Below are positions 51,220 through 59,099 of a stretch of 64,000 nucleotides of DNA, in pieces. The notes beneath the pieces were generated by a model. That model made no database searches. It was given only the letters and a program-made list of their open reading frames with translations, and was not told the DNA's origin. The position numbers and the translations under genes are program-made. Origin of the DNA: UBA1479 sp963976055 (GTDB lineage Bacteria > Pseudomonadota > Alphaproteobacteria > Rhodospirillales > Casp-alpha2); the NCBI GenBank assembly GCA_963976055.1, contig CAXBJB010000001.1:372001-436000 (forward strand). The letters are read 5' to 3'. Position 1 is the first letter of the stretch, and the number at the start of each line of letters is the position of its first letter.

Positions 51220-52668
51220 GTGGATGCAACTCATACCATTTTGTTAATGTCTGACGACGCCAAAGTGCATGAGCGCGTCTCGGATGCTATTGGGGACGAT
51301 CCACATTACCGGCTAATTGTATGTGACCGTGAGCAGGACGTTGCCAATCACCTGTCGGTGGTGGACGTTCATCTCTTGATATGTGACAGGTCGTTGATTG
51401 AGGATGACGTCAAGAACGCCTTGATGGACGCTCGGATATCCAATCCCCATGTGGCGAGGATGGTGATTGGTCGTGTGGGCGACGAAGAAGCCTGTTCAGT
51501 TTTAGCGAAACGAGCTGCTGCTTATCTGTTCCTAATTTTCCCGTTCCCAAAGGCCTTGATCCAATTGGCGGTTGAGCGGGCGCTGGAGATGTCAGAGTTA
51601 TCTCGCCGGCATCGGGTGTTGTCACGGGAGCTGAAAATTTCCATCGACGATGGGATATTCAATGGGACCACGCCCTTTTCCGTCAAAGGCGGATGGTCGC
51701 AGTTTGAGAAGTTGGTCTATGTGAGCGCCAAGATGGCCGAGCTTTGCGCGGAAGCCGAGCAGGCCGCGAAGACCAATCTACCCATCTTAATTCATGGTGA
51801 GACCGGGACCGGCAAGGAGCTGTTAGCGCGGGCGGTGCACTTTAATTCCGATCGCATGAACGCACCGATGCTGGTTCAGAACTGTGGCGGGATTAACGAA
51901 GAGACTTTGCATTCGGAAATTTTTGGTCACGTGCGAGGGGCATTTACCGGCGCCATTTCCGACCGCCTGGGATTATTCCGAGCGGCAGACGGCGGGACTG
52001 TCTTTCTCGATGAAATCTCTGAAATTTCTCCGGGGTTCCAGGTCAGTCTCTTGCGGTTCCTTCAAGAGGGAGAGGTCAAACCTCTTGGCTCCGACAAAAT
52101 GGGGCATTCCGATGTGCGGATTATCGCCGCTAGCAATCGGCCCCTGGATAAGATGGTCGAGAAGGGGGAGTTTCGCCGCGATCTTTATTACAGGTTAAAA
52201 GGCTTTGAATTGGAAATTCCGCCGCTTCGAGCGCGGCCAGAGGATATTCCCGTGCTTGCCCAATTTTTTGTCGAAAAGTATGCAGGAGTGGTCGGCAATC
52301 GCGTCGTTGGCATCACCCAGGAAGTTTTGGATCGCCTTTCTGCTTATCAGTTTCCAGGCAACGTGAGGGAATTGGAAACTGAAATCCGGCGCATGGTCGC
52401 GGTGACGGAGCAGGGCGGCTATATCGCCGTACGTCACCTGACCCCGGCCATGGCGAGTGTCGAGCCCAAAGTCCCTGGTGCGCCGGGGATGGGTTTTACA
52501 CCAGACGGCCAAACTTTGAAGGAAATGGTTGAGTCCCTGGAGAAGCAAATCGTCTCTCAAGCCCTGCAACGAAATCACTGGAACCAGAGTAAGGCGGCCG
52601 GTGAATTGGGCTTGTCGCGGGTCGGGCTTGCCAACAAGATCAAGCGCTACGAATTAAATGGTCTGTAA
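51220..52668 (+). CDS. hupR: NtrC-family sigma54 activator (HupR/HoxA-like)
   Basis: 482 residues: receiver domain 1-125, AAA+ sigma54-interaction domain about 165-400 with Walker A 'GETGTGKELLARAV', 'VRGAFTGAIS' (GAFTGA loop), Walker B 'GGTVFLDEISEI' and R-finger region 'FRRDLYYRL', then a Fis-type helix-turn-helix 'NQSKAAGELGLSRVGLANKIKRY'. The receiver keeps the phospho-Asp ('LLICDRSL') but the Lys-Pro of strand 5 is replaced ('YLFLIFPFPK'), in line with HupR/HoxA proteins that activate without phosphorylation. It starts at GTG 51220 with GGAAAG upstream and precedes a sigma54 promoter and the hydrogenase genes. Confidence 0.9.
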   Translation: MDATHTILLMSDDAKVHERVSDAIGDDPHYRLIVCDREQDVANHLSVVDVHLLICDRSLIEDDVKNALMDARISNPHVARMVIGRVGDEEACSVLAKRAAAYLFLIFPFPKALIQLAVERALEMSELSRRHRVLSRELKISIDDGIFNGTTPFSVKGGWSQFEKLVYVSAKMAELCAEAEQAAKTNLPILIHGETGTGKELLARAVHFNSDRMNAPMLVQNCGGINEETLHSEIFGHVRGAFTGAISDRLGLFRAADGGTVFLDEISEISPGFQVSLLRFLQEGEVKPLGSDKMGHSDVRIIAASNRPLDKMVEKGEFRRDLYYRLKGFELEIPPLRARPEDIPVLAQFFVEKYAGVVGNRVVGITQEVLDRLSAYQFPGNVRELETEIRRMVAVTEQGGYIAVRHLTPAMASVEPKVPGAPGMGFTPDGQTLKEMVESLEKQIVSQALQRNHWNQSKAAGELGLSRVGLANKIKRYELNGL

Positions 52669-52696
52669 TTGTTGATTCGCTCAAGGGAAAGGCGCC

Positions 52697-52915
52697 GTGT
52701 CGGAAGATGATCGGGTAATCAAGTTTCCCCAATCCCGCGTTCCCGGGACTAGTAAATCGCGTCCGGTGAAAGATCTGGGGCGCACGCCATTTGCAGAATT
52801 GATCGATCCAGCAGGCAAGCGAGGCACAGGCCATTGGTGCAGCCGTTGTCAGGGTGTTTGGTACGGGTTTCCGATCGAGACTCAATGCCCGGTCTGCGGC
52901 AATCGCCACGGCTGA
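52697..52915 (+). CDS. Small zinc-ribbon protein
   Basis: 72 residues ending in a treble-Cys ribbon: 'HWCSRCQGVWYGFPIETQCPVCGNRHG' (CxxC-x14-CxxC, in parts WCSRCQG and QCPVCGN). The N-terminus is polar without a domain. It starts at GTG 52697 (GGGAAAGG just upstream), 28 bp after the activator gene, so it is probably co-transcribed with it. Rubredoxin- or ribbon-like proteins occur in hydrogenase clusters, but this one is not a recognised HypA or HupI. Confidence 0.65.
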   Translation: MSEDDRVIKFPQSRVPGTSKSRPVKDLGRTPFAELIDPAGKRGTGHWCSRCQGVWYGFPIETQCPVCGNRHG

Positions 52916-53053
52916 ATATTCATTCTCATTCGCAAACAAAGTTTACAAAACGGCGCGTAAAGTTTCTTTGCAGAGGCCTGCTATGAGCTGTGGATAGTTT
53001 TTCGAAATTCCTATAAGTGTTTGCAACTAAACATATAATTTTAAGAACCGAAC

Positions 53054-53069
53054 TTGGCATGTCGATTGC
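53054..53069 (+). promoter_or_regulatory. Sigma54 (-24/-12) promoter upstream of hupS
   Basis: TTGGCATGTCGATTGC at 53054-53069: GG and GC separated by exactly 10 bp, close to the TGGCAC-N5-TTGC consensus. It is 101 bp before hupS. A matching activator gene lies upstream. TTCGCAAACAA near 52928 resembles the TTG-N5-CAA sites of HupR-type activators, but weakly. Confidence 0.82.
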
Positions 53070-53169
53070 GTTAGACGATGGCGCGGGCTGATTTTGGCCT
53101 GCGGTCTTTGGGCTCCATGAGTTGCCTAAAGGTCTTACGAAAAACGAACTAGAAAATGGAGAAGATGGG

Positions 53170-54132
53170 ATGGCAAATCTTCTATGGCTTCAGGGTGGTG
53201 CATGCTCCGGCAATACCATGTCATTTCTGAATGCCGAGGAACCAAGCGCCTGCGACTTGGTGACCGACTTCGGTATCAATGTATTGTGGCAACCTTCGCT
53301 CGGGTTGGAGCTCGGCGACGGTGTTAAGGCCATCCTCGAAAAATGTATTTCCGGCGAAATCCAACTGGATATCTTCGTCTTCGAAGGCACGGTTGTGAAT
53401 GCGCCTGACGGTACTGGCAACTGGAACCGGTTCTGTGGCCGGCCAATGAAGGAATGGGTGAAAGAGCTATCGGATGCAGCCCAGTTCGTTGTTGCGATTG
53501 GTGATTGCGCAACTTGGGGCGGTATCCCCGCGACAGCGCCGAACCCCACCGACAGCCAAGGTCTGCAGTTCTTGAAGCGTGACAAAGGTGGTGCTCTAGG
53601 CGATGGATTTACCTCCAAGGCGGGTCTGCCGGTTATCAACATTCCGGGATGCCCGGCCCACCCGGATTGGGTGACGCAGATTTTGGTGGCGGTCGGGACC
53701 GGTCGTGCGGCGGACATCACCTTGGATGAATTCCAGCGACCGAAAACCTTCTTCTCCAGCTTCACGCAAACCGGCTGCACACGGAACATGCACTTTGCCT
53801 ACAAGGTGTCGACCACCGCGTTCGGTCAGCGCAAGGGCTGCCTGTTCTACGATCTGGGCTGCCGTGGCCCGATGACGCATTCACCATGTAATCGGATTTT
53901 GTGGAATCGTGTGTCGTCCAAAACACGTGCCGGTATGCCGTGCCTTGGGTGTACCGAGCCGGAGTTCCCCTTCTTCGATCTGCAACCGGGAACCGTGTTC
54001 AAGACACAGACTGTTATGGGCGTGCCCAAAGACTTGCCGGAAGGCGTCGATAAGACGGGCTACGTGAAACTTACCGCGGCCGCGAAGGGCGCAGCCCCCG
54101 CTTGGGCCGAAGAAGACATCTTCGTCGTTTAA
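53170..54132 (+). CDS. hupS: Group 2a [NiFe] uptake hydrogenase small subunit
   Basis: 320 residues carrying the electron-relay FeS clusters. Cys motifs: 'LWLQGGACSGNT', 'VAIGDCATWGG', 'NIPGCPAHPDW', 'TQTGCTRNMHF', 'GCLFYDLGCRGPMTHSPCNR' and 'GMPCLGCTEPEFPF'. No Tat signal and no C-terminal membrane anchor, as in cyanobacterial HupS and actinobacterial Huc (group 2a), so the enzyme stays in the cytoplasm. It closely resembles cyanobacterial HupS along its whole length. ATG 53170 has GGAGAAG upstream; the longer frame from 53122 adds only a weak extension. It is driven by the sigma54 promoter at 53054. Confidence 0.95.
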   Translation: MANLLWLQGGACSGNTMSFLNAEEPSACDLVTDFGINVLWQPSLGLELGDGVKAILEKCISGEIQLDIFVFEGTVVNAPDGTGNWNRFCGRPMKEWVKELSDAAQFVVAIGDCATWGGIPATAPNPTDSQGLQFLKRDKGGALGDGFTSKAGLPVINIPGCPAHPDWVTQILVAVGTGRAADITLDEFQRPKTFFSSFTQTGCTRNMHFAYKVSTTAFGQRKGCLFYDLGCRGPMTHSPCNRILWNRVSSKTRAGMPCLGCTEPEFPFFDLQPGTVFKTQTVMGVPKDLPEGVDKTGYVKLTAAAKGAAPAWAEEDIFVV

Positions 54133-54157
54133 CGGCGACGACAAGAGGAGACATAGA

Positions 54158-55759
54158 ATGTCAGCAGCAGTTGAAACCTTGGATATTTCGCCGGTTGGTC
54201 GGGTCGAGGGTGACCTGGACGTCCGTGTGGATATCGAAAACGGTGTTGTGACCAACGCCTGGACCCAAGCGGAACTTTTCCGCGGGTTTGAAATCATCCT
54301 GAAAGACAAAGATCCGCAAGCCGGCCTCGTGGTGACGCCGCGGGCCTGTGGTATCTGTGGGGCGTCTCACCTGACCTGTGCCGCTTGGGCACTGGATACG
54401 GCTTGGGGCACGACCGTGCCGCGGAATGCTATTTTGGCTCGGAACCTGGGTCAGATCGTAGAGTCGATCCAATCCTTGCCGCGTCATCACTACGGCTTGT
54501 TCATGATCGATTTCACCAACAAAAACTACTCCAGTAGCCAATTCTTTGAGGAGGCGGTGAAACGGTATTCACCTTTTACCGGGACATCCTACGAACAAGG
54601 CGTGACCATCTCCGGTCGACCTGTGGAAATCTATGCGCTGTTGGGTGGTCAATGGCCGCATTCGTCCTACATGGTGCCGGGTGGCGTCATGTGCGCACCG
54701 ACTCTTACGGATGTAACGCGCGCGTGGTCGATCTTGGAACACTTCCGTCGTAATTGGATCGAGCCGTTGTGGTTCGGTTGCTCCATGGAGCGCTATGAGG
54801 AAATCAAATCCTATGACGATTTCATGGCCTGGTTGGACGAAAGCCCCGACCATGCCAATTCTGATCTCGGCTTGTACTGGCGTATGGGCATGGACATCGG
54901 CCTGCAGAACTATGGCAAGGGCCATGGCAAGTTCGTGTCTTGGGGCTATCTCCCGCATGAGGACAAATACAACAACCCTACCATCGACGGTCGCAATGCT
55001 GCGGTCATCATGAAGTCGGGTGTGTTTGACGGTGCTGCTGATACCTTCAAGACCATGGACCAAGCCTTCGCACGCGAAGATACGACCCATGCTTGGTATG
55101 ACGAAGGGGCCGGCGAAGTGCATCCGTTTGATCGGACGACCAATGCCGTGATGAACAACGAGACGGATCACGATGGCAAGTATTCCTGGGCAACGGCTGT
55201 TCGCCATGCCGAGAACGGTCGTCTTGAAGCCGGTCCGTTGGCCCGTCAATTAATCGCCGGTGGCGATCACGGCGAAAGCTGGCAGCATACGGATCCGTTG
55301 ATCCTGGATATGTATCGCAAGATGGGTGGTGCTTCGATTCAGCTTCGGCACTTCGCCCGCATGCACGAGCTGTGCAAGCTCTATCGTGAGGCTGAGCGCA
55401 TTCTTCGTGAGTTTAAGCTCAACGACGAATGGTACATCAAGCCGACGGAAAAAGACGGTCAAGGCTGGGGTGCCACGGAAGCGATCCGCGGAGCGCTTTG
55501 CCACTGGATCGAAGTTCAAGACGGTAAGATCAAGAACTATCAGATCATCGCGCCGACGACTTGGAACGTGGGCCCACGCGCCAGTGACGGAGAGCGCGGT
55601 CCGATTGAAGAGTCTTTAATCGGGACGCCGATCGCGGACAACAGCGATCCGGTCGAGGTTGGTCATGTATGCCGGTCCTACGACTCTTGCCTGGTTTGCA
55701 CCGTGCATGCGCATGATGCCAAATCCGGCGAAGAGCTGGCGCGTTTCCGAACAGCCTAA
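54158..55759 (+). CDS. hupL: Group 2a [NiFe] uptake hydrogenase large subunit
   Basis: 533 residues holding the Ni-Fe(CN)2CO centre. Ligands: L1 'RACGICGASH' with Cys64 and Cys67, L2 'DSCLVCTVHAHD' with Cys511 and Cys514. After His517 a 16-residue C-terminal peptide (AHDAKSGEELARFRTA) should be removed by the protease encoded at 56674. Length and sequence agree with cyanobacterial-type HupL. GAGGAG at 54144-54149 precedes the ATG; 25 bp separate it from hupS. The product oxidises H2 and feeds electrons to the respiratory chain. Confidence 0.96.
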   Translation: MSAAVETLDISPVGRVEGDLDVRVDIENGVVTNAWTQAELFRGFEIILKDKDPQAGLVVTPRACGICGASHLTCAAWALDTAWGTTVPRNAILARNLGQIVESIQSLPRHHYGLFMIDFTNKNYSSSQFFEEAVKRYSPFTGTSYEQGVTISGRPVEIYALLGGQWPHSSYMVPGGVMCAPTLTDVTRAWSILEHFRRNWIEPLWFGCSMERYEEIKSYDDFMAWLDESPDHANSDLGLYWRMGMDIGLQNYGKGHGKFVSWGYLPHEDKYNNPTIDGRNAAVIMKSGVFDGAADTFKTMDQAFAREDTTHAWYDEGAGEVHPFDRTTNAVMNNETDHDGKYSWATAVRHAENGRLEAGPLARQLIAGGDHGESWQHTDPLILDMYRKMGGASIQLRHFARMHELCKLYREAERILREFKLNDEWYIKPTEKDGQGWGATEAIRGALCHWIEVQDGKIKNYQIIAPTTWNVGPRASDGERGPIEESLIGTPIADNSDPVEVGHVCRSYDSCLVCTVHAHDAKSGEELARFRTA

Positions 55760-55898
55760 CGAACATGCGGCGGCTTGGATGATTGATCCCGGTCGCCGCC
55801 TTCGTTGCCGTTTTTGACGGACATTCGGCTGGGTTTTTATCTGGTCAGATTTCGTATATTGCCAAACCAATAATATTTTAACTTGGGGGCACCTGGAG

Positions 55899-56288
55899 AT
55901 GGAAACCGCCGCGACGACTCCGCTGACGCTCGAAGAAGAGCGGGATGTTTTCGTCGAGCGCTATGGCGTCGCGCCATCTGCGGCTGACCATGCGACACTT
56001 CTAAAGATGATCGAAGATCTGATGACGGAAGGTCTGGAAACGCAAGTTTCGCCTTTTCCTGAAACTGATCGCGAATTCGCGGCCGTTCTCGATGAGCTGC
56101 GCCCGTTAAGCGCAGACCAGCTGCGTGCGAAATTGGTCATTAGTGGTTGGTATTTAAAACCTTTCGGTGAAGAGGAAATGCGTTGTCAGGAATGCATGTA
56201 TTTCCTTGTTCACAAACGGTGGTGCGATCTGCCTGAGTTGAGCTTGCCTGCTGAGCCCGACTGGTGGTGTCGTTTGTGGCGGATATAG
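55899..56288 (+). CDS. Cys-cluster protein 1 of the hydrogenase locus
   Basis: 129 residues, family not recognised. The C-terminal half has 'LRAKLVISGWYLKPFGEEEMRCQECMYFLVHKRWC' and ends 'PAEPDWWCRLWRI': four Cys in the order C-x2-C-x9-C...C-R-L-W-R-I, capable of binding one FeS cluster or zinc. The N-terminal half is helical and acidic. The next gene encodes a paralogue. The upstream 139-bp gap has an imperfect GC-rich hairpin near 55768-55800. In this context it could be a small electron carrier for the hydrogenase. Confidence 0.75.
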   Translation: METAATTPLTLEEERDVFVERYGVAPSAADHATLLKMIEDLMTEGLETQVSPFPETDREFAAVLDELRPLSADQLRAKLVISGWYLKPFGEEEMRCQECMYFLVHKRWCDLPELSLPAEPDWWCRLWRI

Positions 56289-56347
56289 AGACAAAGCCGG
56301 TTGTGCGGGTTTCGAAGTTCGCTTCATTTGTACAAGGGGAGGTGCTT

Positions 56348-56677
56348 ATGTCTGATGAATCCACAGCTGAAGATGACGCTCTTCGCGAACAGATCAGAAG
56401 CAAACTTTCTGGTGGGCTTGATACCGAAGTCTGGCCCCGGGCCGAAACCTCAGAAATGGTCAACGAGTTGGTCGGTCGACTAAAGACTGAAGCGGCGGAT
56501 GATCTTGATGCAAAGCTTGTGATCTCCGGTTTCACGGATCATACCATTGAGGCAGATGGGTTGGAGCAGCCTTGCGAAACTTGTATGTATTATCTGGTTC
56601 ACCGGCGGTTCTGTGAATTACCGGAATTGATGTTACCCGTGGAACCTGAATGGTCATGTAGGCTCTGGAGGATATGA
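56348..56677 (+). CDS. Cys-cluster protein 2, paralogue of 55899-56288
   Basis: 109 residues. 'LDAKLVISGFTDH' and 'QPCETCMYYLVHRRFCELPELMLP' then 'EPEWSCRLWRI' align with the previous protein almost without gaps and keep all four Cys. The N-terminus is shorter and unrelated. GGGAGG at 56337-56342 precedes ATG 56348. Its stop overlaps the protease start (ATGA). The pair arose by tandem duplication and both are kept intact, suggesting distinct roles or a heterodimer. Confidence 0.78.
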   Translation: MSDESTAEDDALREQIRSKLSGGLDTEVWPRAETSEMVNELVGRLKTEAADDLDAKLVISGFTDHTIEADGLEQPCETCMYYLVHRRFCELPELMLPVEPEWSCRLWRI

Positions 56678-57150
56678 CGCTTGCGATAATTGGTTGCGGC
56701 AATCCCAATCGTTCGGACGATGGAGTCGGTCCGGAAATTATCAACCGTCTGCGTGACGAAGAGCTTCCTTCCGAAATTAATTTGTTTGATGCTGGCACTG
56801 ACGGCATGGGCGTTATGTATCAGGCGCGAGGGGCATCGCATCTGATCATTTTGGATGCTCGTGCTCCGGAAAAGGAACCCGGTGCCATATATGAAGTGCC
56901 GGGCGATTTGTTGGAAGCGACACCGCCAAATAGCTTTAATCTGCACGATTTCCGGTGGGATCATGCGCTTTATGCCGGCAGGAGAATCTACGGCGAAGAA
57001 TTTCCCGAACATGTCAAAGTGTTACTGATTGAAGCCGAGTCTTTAGATATGGGTATCGGCCTCACCGCGGCAGTGGCCACGGCCGCGGATAAGGCTGCCG
57101 AAAGGGTTCGGGGGCTTGCGCAGGAGTTCGCGGATGGAGTTTGGGCGTGA
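56674..57150 (+). CDS. hupW: [NiFe] hydrogenase maturation protease (HupW/HyaD-like)
   Basis: 158 residues of the HycI/HupD endopeptidase fold. 'AIIGCGNPNRSDDGVGPEI' gives the first Ni-binding acidic residue, 'LFDAGTDGMGVMY' the second, and 'NLHDFRWDHAL' the His region. It cleaves the HupL C-terminal peptide after nickel insertion. It overlaps the Cys-cluster gene upstream (ATGA) and the next gene downstream (GTGA). Confidence 0.93.
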   Translation: MTLAIIGCGNPNRSDDGVGPEIINRLRDEELPSEINLFDAGTDGMGVMYQARGASHLIILDARAPEKEPGAIYEVPGDLLEATPPNSFNLHDFRWDHALYAGRRIYGEEFPEHVKVLLIEAESLDMGIGLTAAVATAADKAAERVRGLAQEFADGVWA

Positions 57151-57485
57151 GCGCCGAAAAACAAACGGAAACCGCCGGGCATACCGCCGACATCCGAGCC
57201 GGAAAAGTTTATCTATCTGCCGCTCTATGTGAGACCTATTTCAAAGGGATTGAAGCGGTGATCGTGTTGATCCGGGACGGGTGCGTCCATGTGCTGCCAG
57301 TCCATCAAATGGCAGCAGGCGGTTGCCTTCTCAAGGTCCGAAATGTGCAAGGGGACAGGGTAGCCGCGGCGCCGGATGTTTTCCTTGCCCATGAAATGGA
57401 TGGCCTGGAAGCAACAGATGTGCCCGCACGATGGTCCTCGGAAGACGGTGCGTTAATCCTTCAAACAACAAAATATGCAAACTAA
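57147..57485 (+). CDS. Conserved-looking small protein of the hydrogenase operon
   Basis: 112 residues, not recognised. No signal peptide. Beta-rich pattern 'ADIRAGKVYLSAALCETYFKGIEAVIVLIRDGCVHVLPVHQMAAGGCLLKVRN' with three Cys that are not in a CxxC arrangement. GTG 57147 overlaps the protease stop, GGAG at 57134-57137 lies upstream. Translational coupling to the protease suggests a maturation or assembly role; no further claim is supported. Confidence 0.6.
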   Translation: MSAEKQTETAGHTADIRAGKVYLSAALCETYFKGIEAVIVLIRDGCVHVLPVHQMAAGGCLLKVRNVQGDRVAAAPDVFLAHEMDGLEATDVPARWSSEDGALILQTTKYAN

Positions 57486-57517
57486 GTTTACATTATGAAT
57501 AAATAGTAGACTTATTT

Positions 57518-57548
57518 TTGTAAATGAGATTTACTCCTTGCATATAAT
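57518..57548 (+). promoter_or_regulatory. Promoter for the TPR-to-Hyp gene run (TTGTAA-N19-TATAAT)
   Basis: A perfect -10 TATAAT at 57543-57548; the -35 TTGTAA at 57518-57523 is weak and widely spaced. The AT-rich block 57485-57548 separates two gene groups. Transcription from here would start after ATG 57551, favouring ATG 57590 for the TPR gene. Confidence 0.45.
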
Positions 57549-57589
57549 CTATGTCGGCCTGTTTGGCTGGCGAAATCAGGGAGGATCTC

Positions 57590-58618
57590 ATGGTTAGACG
57601 GTCGCGGACCGAGGAACAGGTGGAAGCTGCGCTTCGCGCACTTGAGGATGCTTCCGCGACAGATGCCGAAAAATCCGAAATGCTCATGGAAATTGCCGTG
57701 GGGTTGCAGCAAAAACCGCAGGCACCTGAAGACTTGCTCGGCGCCATTAAGCTCTATGAAATGGCTATCGACCGTTGTCTTGACGGTCAGGAACTGGTTC
57801 GCGCCCGTATTCAGGCGCGGATGGGTACGGCCTATATGATGTTACCGGCTGAAGATGCCGGACCGCTGCAACTAGCCCGTGACGCATTCCTGGAAGCTCT
57901 TTCAGTTCTGAATAAGGACGGCGGGCCGGAAGAAATCGCCGAGACGGAAATGAACCTGGGGCTGGCTTTCCAGAATTTGGCGAACGTAAATTTGGCACCG
58001 ATCCAGGATGCTATATCGGCCTATCAGCGTTCACTTCGTACCTTTGACAGTGAGCGCCATCCGCAAGAATTTGCGATCCTCCAAAACAACTTAGCGACTG
58101 CCTTCCTTTCGATCCCCTTCACTGATGAAAAGGCCAAAATGCGTGAAGCATTGGCTGTTCAATCCTTTGAAGAAGGGCTCAAAACAGTGAGCCTGATCGA
58201 CCATCCGGTCGAGTACGCCATGCTGCAAAATAATCTGGGAAATGCGCTGCAATATGCATCCTCCAGCCACCGAGTCGAAAATGGGTTCCGCGCCTTGGAG
58301 GCCTATGATGAGGCTTTGAAGGTGCGCGATGTAAAAACCATGCCCGGCGAATACGCCAACACGATTTCCAACAAAGCTAATTGCCTCGCCAACTTGCCGG
58401 ACGATCCGGAAAACCCGGAGGCGGGAAACCCCAATAATATAGAGATGGCGATCTCCCTTTATAAAGCGGCGCTCGCAACCTTTGAGCGGTTGGGCGAGAT
58501 GCAAAAGGTTCAAGCAGTTTCCGAAGCAATTATGGAACTGAGCGATTTGGGGCAAGGCACCGATGCGTCTTCTATAGATATTGCTGATGCTGATGGCGGC
58601 CAGCGCGAAGCCGTCTGA
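57590..58618 (+). CDS. TPR-repeat protein of the hydrogenase locus
   Basis: 342 residues, soluble, composed of helical TPR-like repeats: 'PEDLLGAIKLYEMAIDRCL', 'ETEMNLGLAFQNLANV...AISAYQRSLRTF', 'AILQNNLATAFLSIP', 'AMLQNNLGNALQYASS...ALEAYDEALKV', and 'NNIEMAISLYKAALATFERLG'. A protein-protein scaffold. AGGGAGGA at 57578-57585 marks ATG 57590. TPR genes recur in group 2a hydrogenase clusters, so it probably assists assembly or oligomerisation. Confidence 0.82.
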   Translation: MVRRSRTEEQVEAALRALEDASATDAEKSEMLMEIAVGLQQKPQAPEDLLGAIKLYEMAIDRCLDGQELVRARIQARMGTAYMMLPAEDAGPLQLARDAFLEALSVLNKDGGPEEIAETEMNLGLAFQNLANVNLAPIQDAISAYQRSLRTFDSERHPQEFAILQNNLATAFLSIPFTDEKAKMREALAVQSFEEGLKTVSLIDHPVEYAMLQNNLGNALQYASSSHRVENGFRALEAYDEALKVRDVKTMPGEYANTISNKANCLANLPDDPENPEAGNPNNIEMAISLYKAALATFERLGEMQKVQAVSEAIMELSDLGQGTDASSIDIADADGGQREAV

Positions 58619-58665
58619 CGCGTCATTAACGGAACAATCAATCGACTAACTGGAGAAATGAATAA

Positions 58666-58872
58666 ATGGATTTGACGATGTTGCTTATTGCCCTTGCCTC
58701 TGGGGTCGCCGCTGCGTTGGTCGGTGGTGCGCTTTCCGGCGTTCGCTTGGCTGGCGCTGATCTCGGGAACGAATTGGCCGCATTCATGGGCTCACTTTAT
58801 GGCGTTCTGTCCGGGACATTGGCAGTTGTCATTGGTCTCGGCGTTGTTGTCGCCCTGGCGGGAGGCCTCTGA
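58666..58872 (+). CDS. 68-residue hydrophobic protein (two membrane helices)
   Basis: Almost entirely hydrophobic: helix 1 'LLIALASGVAAALVGGALSG', a short polar turn ('RLAGADLGNELAAF') and helix 2 'LYGVLSGTLAVVIGLGVVVALAGG'. Rich in Gly/Ala. No family recognised. GGAG at 58653-58656 precedes the ATG. The next gene follows after 1 bp and is of the same type. In a locus whose hydrogenase lacks any membrane subunit, it is a candidate anchor or quinone-delivery scaffold. Confidence 0.7.
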   Translation: MDLTMLLIALASGVAAALVGGALSGVRLAGADLGNELAAFMGSLYGVLSGTLAVVIGLGVVVALAGGL

Positions 58873-58873
58873 G

Positions 58874-59095
58874 ATGTTTGAAATGATGATGAGTTCCGGG
58901 AAATTGTTCCTGGCCGGTAAGTTGTTTCAGGACAACGGCCATATGTTCCGTCAACTGTCCATTGGTGTGATTGTGGGCGTTGCCGTCTCGGTTGGTGTCG
59001 CGCAGGTGGCGCCGATTTGGGCTGCGGCAGTCGCTGGCGGTGCCATCAGTGGCATTTTGCAACCGATCCTATTCAAGAACCTAAAGTACGCTTGA
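58874..59095 (+). CDS. 73-residue hydrophobic protein, partner of 58666-58872
   Basis: An amphipathic Met-rich N-terminus ('MFEMMMSSGKLFLAGKLFQDNG') followed by two hydrophobic stretches 'LSIGVIVGVAVSVGVAQVA' and 'IWAAAVAGGAISGILQPILF' and a basic end. GGAGG at 58861-58865 overlaps the previous gene's end. Not recognised. The pair is conserved in layout (two short alpha-hairpins) and lies between the TPR and NifU-Rieske genes. Confidence 0.68.
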   Translation: MFEMMMSSGKLFLAGKLFQDNGHMFRQLSIGVIVGVAVSVGVAQVAPIWAAAVAGGAISGILQPILFKNLKYA

Positions 59096-59099
59096 TGTC

